From: Algisphaera sp039180025
GTDB lineage: Bacteria; Planctomycetota; Phycisphaerae; Phycisphaerales; Phycisphaeraceae
DNA: 64,000 bases
NCBI GenBank assembly: GCA_039180025.1
Contig: JBCDDZ010000012.1
Span: 9,818-73,817 of the forward strand
Direction of reading: 5' to 3'
Shown: positions 43,856-52,718 of the stretch, piece by piece
Layout: every line of letters starts with the position of its first letter
How positions within the stretch are numbered: the stretch's first letter is position 1
Notes under the pieces: model-generated
Told to the model about the DNA's origin: nothing
What the model saw: only the letters and a program-made list of their open reading frames with translations
Database searches by the model: none
Position numbers and translations under genes: made by a program

Positions 43856-45904
43856 ATGAACGCAGCGATCCTGATCCCCTGGCTCCCCGCCCTCGCCGCC
43901 GGCGTCATCGCGGGGATTGCGCTCAAGGAGCGGCTGCAGGCGTTGGCGGCGCCGATCACCTGCGCGGCGATCGGCGCGGGGTTCGTCATTACGATGATCC
44001 TTTGGCCTCAGCTCGCGGTCGATCACGGGGTGGGGGTCACCGCCCCGTTCCTGCGGTGGATCTCGTTCCCGGGTTTCGAAGCCGATTTTTCCTACTATTT
44101 TGACCACCTGACGATGGTTATGCTCGCGGTGATTACCGGGGTGGGCTGCCTGATCGCGGTGTACGCGGCGGGGTACATGAAGGGGGACCCGGGGTACTGG
44201 CGGTTCTTCACGTACGTGTCGCTGTTCATCTTCTCGATGGCGACGCTGGTCATGGCGGACAACCTGGTGCTGCTGTTTCTGGGGTGGGAGGGCGTGGGGG
44301 TCTGCTCGTACCTGCTGATCGGGTACTACTACGACAAGCCGTTCGCGGTGGCGGCGGCGAAGAAGGCGTTTATCGTGAACCGGATCGGGGACTTCGGGTT
44401 CTTGCTAGGGATTTTTCTGTGCTACCAGCGGTACGACACGGTGGAGCTGTCGGTGGTGCTGGCCGAGGCACGGGTGTTGGTGCAGCAGGTTGCGGAGGGT
44501 GGGTACGCGGCGACGACCGCGGATCTGTGGATCCCGTTTCTGTTGATGGTCGGGGCGTTCGGCAAGTCGGCGCAGTTGCCGTTGTACGTGTGGCTGCCGG
44601 ACGCGATGGCGGGGCCGACGCCGGTGTCGGCGTTGGTGCACGCGGCGACGATGGTGACGGCGGGGGTGTACCTGATCGCCCGGTGTCTGCCGCTGTTCGA
44701 GCTGTCGCCCGCGGCGCTCCCGACGGTAGCGGTGGTGGGCGGGGTCACGGCATTGTTCGCGGCGACGATCGCGCTGTGCAGCAACGACCTGAAGGGCGTG
44801 TTTGCGTACTCGACGGTGTCGCAATTGGGGTACATGTTTGTCGGCGTGGGGGTGCTGTCGACAAGCGGGGCGGTGTTCCATTTATTTACGCACGCGTTTT
44901 TCAAGGCGCTGCTGTTCCTCACCGCCGGCAGCGTGATGCACGCCTTGGCGGGGCAGCTGGACATCCGGAAGATGAGCGGGCTGCGGCGGAAGATGCCGGT
45001 GACGTGCTGGCTGATGTTCGTGGGCTGCCTGTCGCTGGCGGGGTTCCCGTTTATCACGTCGGGGTTTTGGTCGAAAGATTTGATCCTGGGCGATGCGCTG
45101 GCGGCGGGGCTGGACAACCAGCCGTTGATGCTGTTCGTGACGCTGCTGGGGGTGGTCACGGCGTTCCTCACGGCGTTCTACACGTTCCGGCTGTGGTTCA
45201 CGGTGTTCATGGGTCCCGAAAAATTCGAGATGGGCGACGAACATCACCACGTCGAAGAGGTCCATGCGGAGGGCGAGGTTTCGCATGACTCGGGCCATGC
45301 CGCGGATCATTCCGGGGGCGATGAGCCTCATGAGATGCCTTTCCTGCCGATGAACCTGCCGCTGGTGGTGTTGGCGGTCGGGGCGGTGATTTTGGGGTGG
45401 TGGGGCTACGAGATGAAGTGGTTCGTCGGGATCACCGAGGGATCGACGGCGCACTCGGCATTAGCTCACGGCCACGACGCGCACCATGGGGACGCCGACG
45501 TGTTCGGCTGGGACCCGCACAACTTGATGATCGTGCTGTCGTCGATCCTCGCGGTGGCGGGCATCGCGCTCGCGGCGTTCTTCTTCTGGCTCAACCGCGG
45601 GCTCACCGCATCCCTGGCGTCGATGTTCTCGCCGATCGTGCGGGTGCTGGAGAACAAGTACTACCTCGACGAGTTGTACGATTTCCTGCTGGTCCAGCCG
45701 CTGAAGCGACTGGGGTCGCTCTTCTACGTGGTGGACGCGATGGTCATCAACGGCCTGGTGGCGTTGGTGGCGTGGCTGCCGTCGATGGTGGGGCGGGGGG
45801 TCCGGCCGGCGCAGAGCGGGCGGATTTCGGGCTACGGGCTGAGCATGGTGTTGGGCGTGGCGGTCTTTGCGCTGCTGGTGTTTATGGCGATGTCGCGGGG
45901 GTAA
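43856..45904 (+). CDS. nuoL: NADH-quinone oxidoreductase subunit L
   Basis: 682 residues with the antiporter-like core: GEGLGL-type motif as LVLLFLGWEGVGVCSYLLIG, NRIGDFGFLLGIFL, SAQLPLYVWLPDAMAGPTPV, SALVHAATMVTAGVYLIARC, and the lateral helix at the C-terminus. It is one of three antiporter-like proton-pumping subunits. Between the last core helices are two His-rich acidic loops (MGDEHHHVEEVHAEGEVSHD; HSALAHGHDAHHGDADVFGW), unusual for the family. It is followed 10 bases later by a small membrane protein gene. Confidence 0.93.
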   Translation: MNAAILIPWLPALAAGVIAGIALKERLQALAAPITCAAIGAGFVITMILWPQLAVDHGVGVTAPFLRWISFPGFEADFSYYFDHLTMVMLAVITGVGCLIAVYAAGYMKGDPGYWRFFTYVSLFIFSMATLVMADNLVLLFLGWEGVGVCSYLLIGYYYDKPFAVAAAKKAFIVNRIGDFGFLLGIFLCYQRYDTVELSVVLAEARVLVQQVAEGGYAATTADLWIPFLLMVGAFGKSAQLPLYVWLPDAMAGPTPVSALVHAATMVTAGVYLIARCLPLFELSPAALPTVAVVGGVTALFAATIALCSNDLKGVFAYSTVSQLGYMFVGVGVLSTSGAVFHLFTHAFFKALLFLTAGSVMHALAGQLDIRKMSGLRRKMPVTCWLMFVGCLSLAGFPFITSGFWSKDLILGDALAAGLDNQPLMLFVTLLGVVTAFLTAFYTFRLWFTVFMGPEKFEMGDEHHHVEEVHAEGEVSHDSGHAADHSGGDEPHEMPFLPMNLPLVVLAVGAVILGWWGYEMKWFVGITEGSTAHSALAHGHDAHHGDADVFGWDPHNLMIVLSSILAVAGIALAAFFFWLNRGLTASLASMFSPIVRVLENKYYLDELYDFLLVQPLKRLGSLFYVVDAMVINGLVALVAWLPSMVGRGVRPAQSGRISGYGLSMVLGVAVFALLVFMAMSRG

Positions 45905-45914
45905 CGGAGCGACC

Positions 45915-46172
45915 ATGGAAGCGAACCGATCCAAACTGTCTGCTTCGACCGGCCTGCGGAAAAAGTTCCTCAGGGCGCTGGTTTTTTCGGTGACCGCCGT
46001 GGTTTTGGTGTTGTTGACCTCGATCACCTGGGACAGTCAGGGCCGAAGCGAGTGGGGTCAAGTCATCGGGGTTGCGGCCGTGATGCTATTTGCCTTAAGT
46101 GCCGCCTGGCAGTGGTGGCGTTGGCACGAGGCGGCGTTTGTCGATCGTCTCGGCGAGGAAGACCACGTCTGA
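45915..46172 (+). CDS. Small two-helix membrane protein inserted between nuoL and nuoM
   Basis: 85 residues from the ATG at 45915 (MEANRSKLSASTGLRKKFLR). Two hydrophobic segments: ALVFSVTAVVLVLLTSITW and VIGVAAVMLFALSAAWQWW, with a basic start and an acidic end (FVDRLGEEDHV). It starts 10 bases after nuoL and ends 26 bases before nuoM, on the same strand, so it is embedded in the operon. I recognise no Nuo subunit. It may be an accessory or assembly protein of this complex I. Confidence 0.6.
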   Translation: MEANRSKLSASTGLRKKFLRALVFSVTAVVLVLLTSITWDSQGRSEWGQVIGVAAVMLFALSAAWQWWRWHEAAFVDRLGEEDHV

Positions 46173-46198
46173 ATACCGCCGCCCGCATGGATTGAATC

Positions 46199-48124
46199 AT
46201 GGACGCATTGGCTTGGATTATTTCGTTACAGCTTTATCTGCCGGTGCTGTTCGCCGCGGTGCTGCTGCTGCCCATACCCGCGTTGTCGCGGCGGAAAGTG
46301 GCGTGGACCTACTCGGCGGTCACCAGCACACTGTCGTTTGTCATGACGATCATCGTGTTCTGTGCGTTCGATTGGTCCCGGCCCGACGAGATGCAGTTGG
46401 TCAACGAGGTGCCGTGGCTGCCGCAGTTAGGGCTGACTTTCCAATTCGGGGTGGACGGGATCAGCATCTGGCTGATCGGGCTGACGACGTTTCTGATGCC
46501 CGTCGTGGTGCTCGGCTCGCTGCTGGAAGTCAACCACAACATGCGGGCGTTCCACTTCTGGCTCCACATCCTCGAGGCGTGCCTGATCGGGACGTTCATC
46601 GCGCGGGACGTGGTGATGTTCTACGCCTGCTTCGAGTTCAGCCTGATCCCGCTGCTGTTCCTGATCGGGTTGTTCGGCCACCAGAACCGGCTCAAGGCGG
46701 CGAAGACATACTTCTATTATTCGTTTACGGGTTCGGTGTTTTTGTTGGCGGGGATCGTGTACGTGGTCTGGTTCAACACAACGCTTGACCCGCGGGCGGC
46801 GTCGGACCCGTCGATCTACGGTGAGCTGATCCCCGGGGCGGGGACACTGACCGCGAATATTGTGGAGCTGGTCGCGGCGGGCCACGCCATGACGCTGGGA
46901 CAGCAGGGCTGGGTGCTCGCGGCGTTCTTGGCGGCGTTCGCGGTCAAGACCCCGATGTGGCCGTTCCACACTTGGCTGCCGTTGGCGCACACCGAAGCGC
47001 CGACCGCGGGCTCGGTTGACCTGGCGGGCCTGGTGCTCAAGCTCGGGCCGTACGGCTTGATCCGGATCGCGATCCCGTTGGCCCCCGCGGCGGCGGTGCT
47101 TTTCGCGCCGTACCTGGGGGTGTTCGCGGTGGTGGGGGTGCTGGTCACCGCGCTGATCTGCTGGGTCCAGACCGACGCGAAGAAGCTGATCGCGTATTCG
47201 TCGGTGTCGCATATGGGGTTTGTGATGCTGGGGCTGTTCGCGTTCGACCCGGAGAACATCGGCGCGACCGGGGCGATGTACTACCTGATCGCGCACGGGC
47301 TCGCCTCGGGGGGGCTTTTCCTCTGCCTGGGCATGCTGTACGACCGGTACCACACGCGGGACCTGCGGCAGATGTCGGGGCTGGCGCGGGAGCTGCCGAT
47401 GTGGTCGTTCTTCTTTATTTTGTTTTCGCTGGCCGCGGTCGGGCTGCCGGGGCTCAACGGGTTTGTCGGGGAGTTTTTGACGATGCTCGGGACGGCCAAT
47501 TCGCCCGACGGGGTGCTGGGCTGGACGTTCGCCGTCGCGGCGGCCACGGGGGTGATCCTCGCGGCGATCTACATGCTGTACTGCGTAGGTCGGATCTGTT
47601 TCGGGCCGCTCAAGGTGCCAGCCTACGTTGAGCAGGAAGAGGTTTTCGAGTCGGCGATCAGCAAGCGGACATTCCACGGGATGTCGCGGCGGGAACTGAT
47701 GACCGTCGGGCCGTTGGCGGTGGCGTGCGTGGTGCTGGGGCTGTATCCATCGCCGATGCTTCGTTCGATGGAGCCGGCGGTGGCAGATAAAAACATGCCG
47801 GTCCACGTGCTGCTGGAGCAGGCTCGGGTCGGTGGAGCGACCGAGGTGGCATCAACGGCGTCTCGCCGCGATCGGGGGGGGCAGGAGAAGGTGGCGACCA
47901 CCGCGGTTTCGGCTGTCCCGAACCTCATGGGTGCGAAGATGGATCGTCTCTTTGGAGATGCGGACGTGACGGTGGTCGGCCAGACAGGTGATGTGGCGGA
48001 CGAAATAACGAGTCGCAGGAACGGCAGCATTAGCTTTTCCGGTCCCGTGTCGATTTCAGGACCCATCGCGGAGGTGGCGGGGACGTCGAGGGATATGACG
48101 CAAGCTTCCGGAGACGACCAATGA
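46199..48124 (+). CDS. nuoM: NADH-quinone oxidoreductase subunit M with a long C-terminal tail
   Basis: 641 residues. Antiporter-like core: LTFQFGVDGISIWLIGLTTF, VMFYACFEFSLIPLLFLIGL (conserved Glu), FAVKTPMWPFHTWLPLAHTE, APTAGSVDLAGLVLKLGPYG, LIAYSSVSHMGFVMLGLFAF. The pumping core ends near residue 530; the last ~110 residues (starting about ADKNMPVHVLLEQARVGGAT) form an extra Ala/Ser/Thr- and Asp-rich tail not typical of NuoM. It overlaps nuoN by 4 bases. Confidence 0.92.
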   Translation: MDALAWIISLQLYLPVLFAAVLLLPIPALSRRKVAWTYSAVTSTLSFVMTIIVFCAFDWSRPDEMQLVNEVPWLPQLGLTFQFGVDGISIWLIGLTTFLMPVVVLGSLLEVNHNMRAFHFWLHILEACLIGTFIARDVVMFYACFEFSLIPLLFLIGLFGHQNRLKAAKTYFYYSFTGSVFLLAGIVYVVWFNTTLDPRAASDPSIYGELIPGAGTLTANIVELVAAGHAMTLGQQGWVLAAFLAAFAVKTPMWPFHTWLPLAHTEAPTAGSVDLAGLVLKLGPYGLIRIAIPLAPAAAVLFAPYLGVFAVVGVLVTALICWVQTDAKKLIAYSSVSHMGFVMLGLFAFDPENIGATGAMYYLIAHGLASGGLFLCLGMLYDRYHTRDLRQMSGLARELPMWSFFFILFSLAAVGLPGLNGFVGEFLTMLGTANSPDGVLGWTFAVAAATGVILAAIYMLYCVGRICFGPLKVPAYVEQEEVFESAISKRTFHGMSRRELMTVGPLAVACVVLGLYPSPMLRSMEPAVADKNMPVHVLLEQARVGGATEVASTASRRDRGGQEKVATTAVSAVPNLMGAKMDRLFGDADVTVVGQTGDVADEITSRRNGSISFSGPVSISGPIAEVAGTSRDMTQASGDDQ

Positions 48125-49788
48125 GTGAGTTTACCGACAAGCTGGCGACGCTTTGGCCGGAGATGGTGATGCTGCTGGGGGCGGTGTGCTGCCTGGCAAC
48201 GGGGCTGTCGCCCTGGGCGGCGGTACGCCGAGCGACGCCATGGGTCGCGGCGGGGGCAATGGTGTCGGCGTGGGTGGTGACGGTGATGTTGCCAGCGGCG
48301 GACCACCCGCTGGGGTTTTCGGGGATGGTGCCTTTCGTGAAGTGCCTGGCCTTGGCGGCGGGGCTGATTTTATTGATGGTGAACATCGGGGTGCCGGAGA
48401 AGCTACGGCAGACGCGCGGATCGGAAGCGGCGGCGTTCGACCCGGGGAACTCGGTGCGGGGCGAGTTTTACTGCTTCTTCCTGCTGAGTCTGACCGGGGT
48501 GATGTTGACGGCGGGGGCGACCGACCTGGTGTGGCTGTTCTTGGCGTTGGAGCTGACGAGCCTGCCGACCTACGTGATGATCGCGACCAGCCGCGACCGA
48601 GAGATCGCGCAGGAATCGGCGCTCAAGTACTTTTTCCTCGGCGCATTGTCCGCGGCGGTGTTTCTCTACGGGTTCGCGTTGATTTACGGGGCGACGGGTT
48701 TCACCGCGTTTGCGGTATACGACGACGCGGGGGCGGTGGTGGGGGGGATCCGCCACGCGGTGGAGACGCAGGGGGTGAGCGACCTGATGATTGTTGGGAC
48801 GATGCTGGCGATCCTGGGGCTGTGCTTCAAGATCGCGGCGGTGCCGATGCACGTCTACGCGGCGGACGTGTATCAAGGGGCGGCCACGCCGGTGACGGCG
48901 TTCCTGGCGGTGGTGCCGAAGACCGCGGGGTTCGCGGCGCTGATTCTGATCCTGGCGCTGGTGGGCTGGAACCAGCCGGGCGCGTCGGGGCTGCCCGAGC
49001 CGATCGCGCTGCTGCTGGCGGGGATCGCGATCCTGACTATGACGCTGGGCAACGTTCTGGCGGTGATCCAAACGGACCTGAAGCGGGTGCTGGCGTACAG
49101 TTCGGTCGCCCACTCGGGGTATCTGTTGACCGGGTTGGTGGCGGGGCTGGGTTCGGGGGACACGAACTACATCACGGCCGACGGCTCGTCGGCGGCCCTG
49201 GGCAACGGAGTGGCCGCGGTGCTGTTTTATCTGGTGACCTACGCGATGGCGACGGTGGGGTCGTTCGCGGTGATTGCCTGTCTCCGGCCCGGTTCGCAGA
49301 AAGCCGCGGCCGACGCCGAGAGCGGCGTGACCTACGACGACATCGCTGGGCTTTGGTGGAAGAACCCGGTGTTGGCGGGCGTGATGCTGGTGGCGATGTT
49401 GTCGCTGCTGGGCATGCCGCCGCTGGCGGGGTTTTTGGGCAAGGTGTACCTGATCGGGGGGGTGTTCGATGCGGGCTACGTGGCGTTGGCGGTGATGATC
49501 GTCCTCAACTCGGCGATCTCGGCGGCGTATTACCTGCGGATCGCGATGGCGTGTTTCTTTGGGAAACCCGACGACGCGGTGACGACGCCGCGGGCCCCGG
49601 TGCGGGTCGCCGGCGCGGTGGTGACAGCGTTCGCGGCCTTGGCCTTGGGCGGTTACGCGGCGAGCGGGATCGTACAGAATTCGTTCGACGCTACCCCACG
49701 CCCCAGCCTGGTTCCGATCGCAGACGTCGAAGGCTCGCAGGTTTCAGCGGTCGAGGTTGCGGGGGTTGTCGGCGCTGATTCCGATTAG
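48121..49788 (+). CDS. nuoN: NADH-quinone oxidoreductase subunit N
   Basis: 555 residues. Features: LVWLFLALELTSLPTYVMIA, RDREIAQESALKYFFLGALS, FKIAAVPMHVYAADVYQGAA (conserved Lys and His), TPVTAFLAVVPKTAGFAALI, QTDLKRVLAYSSVAHSGYLL, the antiporter-like NuoN of complex I. The C-terminal ~40 residues are polar and Val-rich (ADVEGSQVSAVEVAGVVGAD). It is the last gene of the nuo operon, coupled to nuoM by 4 bases. Confidence 0.93.
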   Translation: MSEFTDKLATLWPEMVMLLGAVCCLATGLSPWAAVRRATPWVAAGAMVSAWVVTVMLPAADHPLGFSGMVPFVKCLALAAGLILLMVNIGVPEKLRQTRGSEAAAFDPGNSVRGEFYCFFLLSLTGVMLTAGATDLVWLFLALELTSLPTYVMIATSRDREIAQESALKYFFLGALSAAVFLYGFALIYGATGFTAFAVYDDAGAVVGGIRHAVETQGVSDLMIVGTMLAILGLCFKIAAVPMHVYAADVYQGAATPVTAFLAVVPKTAGFAALILILALVGWNQPGASGLPEPIALLLAGIAILTMTLGNVLAVIQTDLKRVLAYSSVAHSGYLLTGLVAGLGSGDTNYITADGSSAALGNGVAAVLFYLVTYAMATVGSFAVIACLRPGSQKAAADAESGVTYDDIAGLWWKNPVLAGVMLVAMLSLLGMPPLAGFLGKVYLIGGVFDAGYVALAVMIVLNSAISAAYYLRIAMACFFGKPDDAVTTPRAPVRVAGAVVTAFAALALGGYAASGIVQNSFDATPRPSLVPIADVEGSQVSAVEVAGVVGADSD

Positions 49789-50039
49789 CCGCAGCGCGAA
49801 TGATCGAGGGGACGACCCGGAGCGCTACGCCTCTCAGTCGCGTTTACCCTCTTGGGCCTAAAAAGCGATCGGCACTAAAAAGCCAGAGTCGAAACAACCG
49901 CGAGAACATACCGGAACCCGGCCGGGGTGAGGGTCATGGAAATATTTAGCGCCGTCGATTTCACCCGCAGCGTCCTGCCGAATGAAAGCCCACCGGTGAC
50001 GGAGAGTCACCTTATAGGCTTGACCACGTTAAGCACAGC

Positions 50040-50691
50040 GCTTGTAGTTGAGATGTCGTAGAGCGTCTTGCATCCTGAATCGCCATATCCACAGCTTCGC
50101 AAGTCGTTGCGGCACGCTTCGGGGGTGACGGTGCGTAGGACTTAAACCAAGGCTTCGCCGATCGCGTCGAAGTCCGGGGGACGGGGCTTGCGTACCCACG
50201 CTTTGACCTTGCTCCACCGCTTCTCGATCGGGTTGAGGTCTGTGGAGTACGGCGGCAGGAACCACACCTCGGCGGCACAAAGCGGCGGGCGATCGAGAAG
50301 TTTTAGCGACGCTCGGCGACGTCGGGCCGCTTCGGTTCCACCGCGACTCCCGGGGGTCAGCGACTTTTTTTAACGACAGCCCCAGCTTCCGCAACACCCG
50401 GTGGACCGTCGATTCCGCGACCTTCACGCTGAGTTTGCCCCGCAACTCCCACAGCGTCATGCCGGGATCGGCCGCGACCTCGCGTTCGAGTATTTGTAGA
50501 TCCGTATTGGTCAGCTTGGTATGGCCCCGGGGCGGCGCAGAGCCGGGGGCTAACTCACCGCGGACGGCCCGGTCACGCCACGCCCGGATTGTCGAACGCT
50601 CGACGCCGTAGGTCCGGGCGATCTCGGCGAGGGGCCGGCCCCGTCGGACCGCCCGTGCGACACGTTCGCGTCGGTCTCTGGAATTGGTCAT
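50040..50691 (-). pseudogene. IS630-family transposase remnant
   Basis: The N-terminal ~110 codons from ATG 50691 (MTNSRDRRERVARAVRRGRP) keep the helix-turn-helix LAEIARTYGVERSTIRAWRD and ending in VHRVLRKLGLSLKK. There the reading is broken at a 7-A run (TTAAAAAAAGTC on the minus strand), followed in other frames by RPDVAERR, a stop, then VWFLPPYSTDLNPIEKRWSK with the catalytic Glu region, and a TAA after GEALV. About 120 residues with the first two Asp of the DDE triad are missing. It is a dead copy. Flanks lack obvious intact terminal repeats. It lies between nuoN and the SMUG1-like gene. Confidence 0.75.
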
Positions 50692-50754
50692 CGGGCAAGA
50701 CTCTTGCGTGCAAGCCTGCATCATGACCGATGGCGATTACTGGCGAAAGACGCT

Positions 50755-51522
50755 CTAGGCGTCGTCCCACACGCCGGCATCGAGCAATTGCTGGGTGGCC
50801 TGCGCGGCCCAGCCGCGGTTGGCGGCGGGGCTCGCGGGGCTGGGGTGGAGGATGCTGGTGACGGTCACCGACGGGAAGTCTTCGGCGAGCACCCGGCGGG
50901 CCTGGGCTTGCGCAAACTTACCCACCCCGACCAGAAAAGCGGGCCCGAGGGTTTCGACGATGCGACGCAGGTGGGCGTCGCAGGCGGTTTCGAGCGGGTG
51001 GCGTTCCTCGGCGGGGAGCTTGTCGGGGGTGCGGTTCCGCGCGGATTCTTCCATGAAGACCAGCGGGCAGTAGTTGACGACCAGATGCTGTTCGAAGAAG
51101 CGCTCGGCGGTCTGAAATCGGTCTTGCATCAGCCCCCAGAGCCGGCGGCCGGACACCTCGGAGCGCTGACACGCCAGCCCTTCGAGGGGGCGTTTGGGGT
51201 GTGGGGTCAGGGTCTGGGGAGAAGGGGCGGTGCCGGGGGCCAGGGGGGCGTCGAGTTCCATCCAGCCGCGGACCGCGGCGACTTCGCCGAAGGGCACGCC
51301 GGTCTGGGCCATCCCCCAAGGCCCGGGGTTCATGCCCAGCAGAAGCACCCGCTTAGGGGTCTGAGCAAAGCGGGCAAGGTACTGCTCGTGCATCGGCCGG
51401 GCGTAGGCCAGGGGATTGTAAACGTGGGTGACCGGCGGTGCGAAACGCAGCCGATCGCAGTCGGCGGCGAGGTCGCGGGCGGCATCGATCAGCGTTCGGG
51501 CGGTGGGGGCGATACGAGCCAT
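50755..51522 (-). CDS. SMUG1-like uracil-DNA glycosylase
   Basis: 255 residues from the ATG at 51522; an upstream extension of the frame looks random. It removes uracil (and oxidised pyrimidines) from DNA. Signatures: FAPPVTHVYNPLAYARPMHE, VLLLGMNPGPWGMAQTGVPF (water-activating Asn-Pro-Gly-Pro), HPKRPLEGLACQRSEVSGRR, FEQHLVVNYCPLVFMEESAR, and the minor-groove loop SILHPSPASPAANRGWAA. This is rather close to the animal SMUG1, a group seen only in some bacteria including planctomycetes. It stands alone beside the IS630 remnant. Confidence 0.88.
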   Translation of the reverse strand: MARIAPTARTLIDAARDLAADCDRLRFAPPVTHVYNPLAYARPMHEQYLARFAQTPKRVLLLGMNPGPWGMAQTGVPFGEVAAVRGWMELDAPLAPGTAPSPQTLTPHPKRPLEGLACQRSEVSGRRLWGLMQDRFQTAERFFEQHLVVNYCPLVFMEESARNRTPDKLPAEERHPLETACDAHLRRIVETLGPAFLVGVGKFAQAQARRVLAEDFPSVTVTSILHPSPASPAANRGWAAQATQQLLDAGVWDDA

Positions 51523-51645
51523 AAAGATCAAGGTACAAGGGAAAAACAGGACCAGTGTTTTTTTCTTTCGTGGGGGTATCTTGATGTTTGATTTTTGGCG
51601 AATGAAGAACAGCCTCTCTGGCCATTGGCTTCGGCGTGTAATAAG

Positions 51646-51677
51646 CAAAAAAAGCCCACGGCGGTTAGGCCGTGGGC
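51646..51677 (-). terminator. Intrinsic terminator of the PEP-CTERM-like gene
   Basis: Perfect 9-bp stem GCCCACGGC (51654-51662) with GCCGTGGGC (51669-51677) and a 6-base loop. On the minus strand the stem is followed by seven T (A run at 51647-51653). It lies 30 bases beyond the stop of the gene at 51707. Confidence 0.88.
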
Positions 51678-51706
51678 TCGGTCAGGGAGGTCAGGCGAGT
51701 GGGGGA

Positions 51707-52414
51707 TTAGCCCTGTTCGACGACTTCTTCGGTGGCCTGCCGACGGCGGCGGGCGGTGAGGGCGGCGAGACCCAGGAGGCCGGCGGCCGCGGCGCTGGGG
51801 GTCGGGACGGCGTGACCCTTAACGGCTTTGACTTTCCAGGAGTCGTAGTCGCCGAACGCGGTGAAGCCGATCTTGCTGCCCGAGTAGTCCAGGCCCTTGA
51901 GGTCCAGGTAGGCGTAGCCGTTGTGGTTCGCGACGCCCGAGAGGCCGAAGCGTCCGAGCACGCCGCCGTTGCCGTCCACGATTTCCACGTCTTCGAACTT
52001 CTTGCCGACGTGGGTGAACAGGGCGCCGTGGACGTTGAATTCTTTGGAGAAGTTCAGCCAGAGCGTGTCGTCGTAGCCCTTGCCGTCGACGGTGTGGCTG
52101 CCGTCGTTTGAGTAGGTCTTAATCTGGCCACGCCAGTTACGCTTCTGGTAGACGCTGTTGGTAACGCCCAGGCCGCCGCTGTACTGTCCGACGTGAGCGC
52201 TGTAGGTATCTTTCTCTGCGGCGTCGTACGCCGTCGCGGTGGCGGTGATGTCCACGCCCGACGAGTGGATGGTGTGCGACTTGGACAAGCCGCCGTTGCC
52301 GTGGAGCCAGTGCACCGAGCTGGGCATCGACCCTCCGGCTTGAGCGGGGCTGGCGACTAGCGCGACAGCGGCCGCGGCGGAGAGAGCGAACGTGGGGAGA
52401 AGCTTTGCGATCAT
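51707..52414 (-). CDS. Exported protein with a PEP-CTERM-like (PTP) sorting tail
   Basis: 235 residues from the ATG at 52414. Signal peptide ending near SPAQAGG. The mature part is a beta-rich domain (SVHWLHGNGGLSKSHTIHSS, TLWLNFSKEFNVHGALFTHV, GYAYLDLKGLDYSGSKIGFT) resembling carbohydrate-binding-type sandwiches. The C-terminus is VPTPSAAAAGLLGLAALTAR followed by RRRQA and a short acidic extension, a PEP-CTERM-like signal in which PEP is replaced by PTP. It should be anchored or processed at the surface. It is monocistronic, with its own terminator. Function unknown. Confidence 0.75.
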   Translation of the reverse strand: MIAKLLPTFALSAAAAVALVASPAQAGGSMPSSVHWLHGNGGLSKSHTIHSSGVDITATATAYDAAEKDTYSAHVGQYSGGLGVTNSVYQKRNWRGQIKTYSNDGSHTVDGKGYDDTLWLNFSKEFNVHGALFTHVGKKFEDVEIVDGNGGVLGRFGLSGVANHNGYAYLDLKGLDYSGSKIGFTAFGDYDSWKVKAVKGHAVPTPSAAAAGLLGLAALTARRRRQATEEVVEQG

Positions 52415-52718
52415 GACAGGGTTCCCTTTGCAATCGGTCCGGCGTCGGCCGGCCTCGGTTAGACGGATCGCCCACACCCCCGCGGGGTGCTTTTTCGGCG
52501 ACGGTGTGTTGAGTGGGGTCCTGCGGCACTTTGCCGCGGGTTGAAGACACCACCCCCTTCGATGGAACCAAAACTACCACCGCTCCAAGATACGGCCACC
52601 GACCTGCGTAAAAAAAAGCAAAACCAGCCCCCATCCCGCGGCGGGGGGCTGCATATCTTGTACAAAGGTTACAAACCGGCCTCCGCCTGCTCGCTGCACC
52701 CCGTGGAGGCTCCGAGAT
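52415..52718. other. Intergenic region with two hairpins
   Basis: 304 bases between two minus-strand genes, so it contains the PEP-CTERM-like gene's promoter and the PIN-gene 3' end. A short plus-strand hairpin CACCCC/GGGGTG (52475-52489) followed by CTTTTTC could terminate an antisense transcript. The other hairpin is listed separately. No coding frame is supported. Confidence 0.4.
52610..52650 (-). terminator. Intrinsic terminator of the PIN/TRAM gene
   Basis: On the minus strand CAGCCCCC/GGGGGCTG (52643-52650 with 52624-52631) form an 8-bp stem with an 11-base loop, followed by GTTTTGCTTTTTTTT (complement of the A-rich 52610-52623). It lies about 70 bases after the stop of the gene at 52719. 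Confidence 0.75.

Noticed and set aside
48153..49778. Second long plus-strand frame inside nuoN
   Set aside because: Gly/Asp/Arg-rich shadow translation; nuoN has all family motifs in the other frame.
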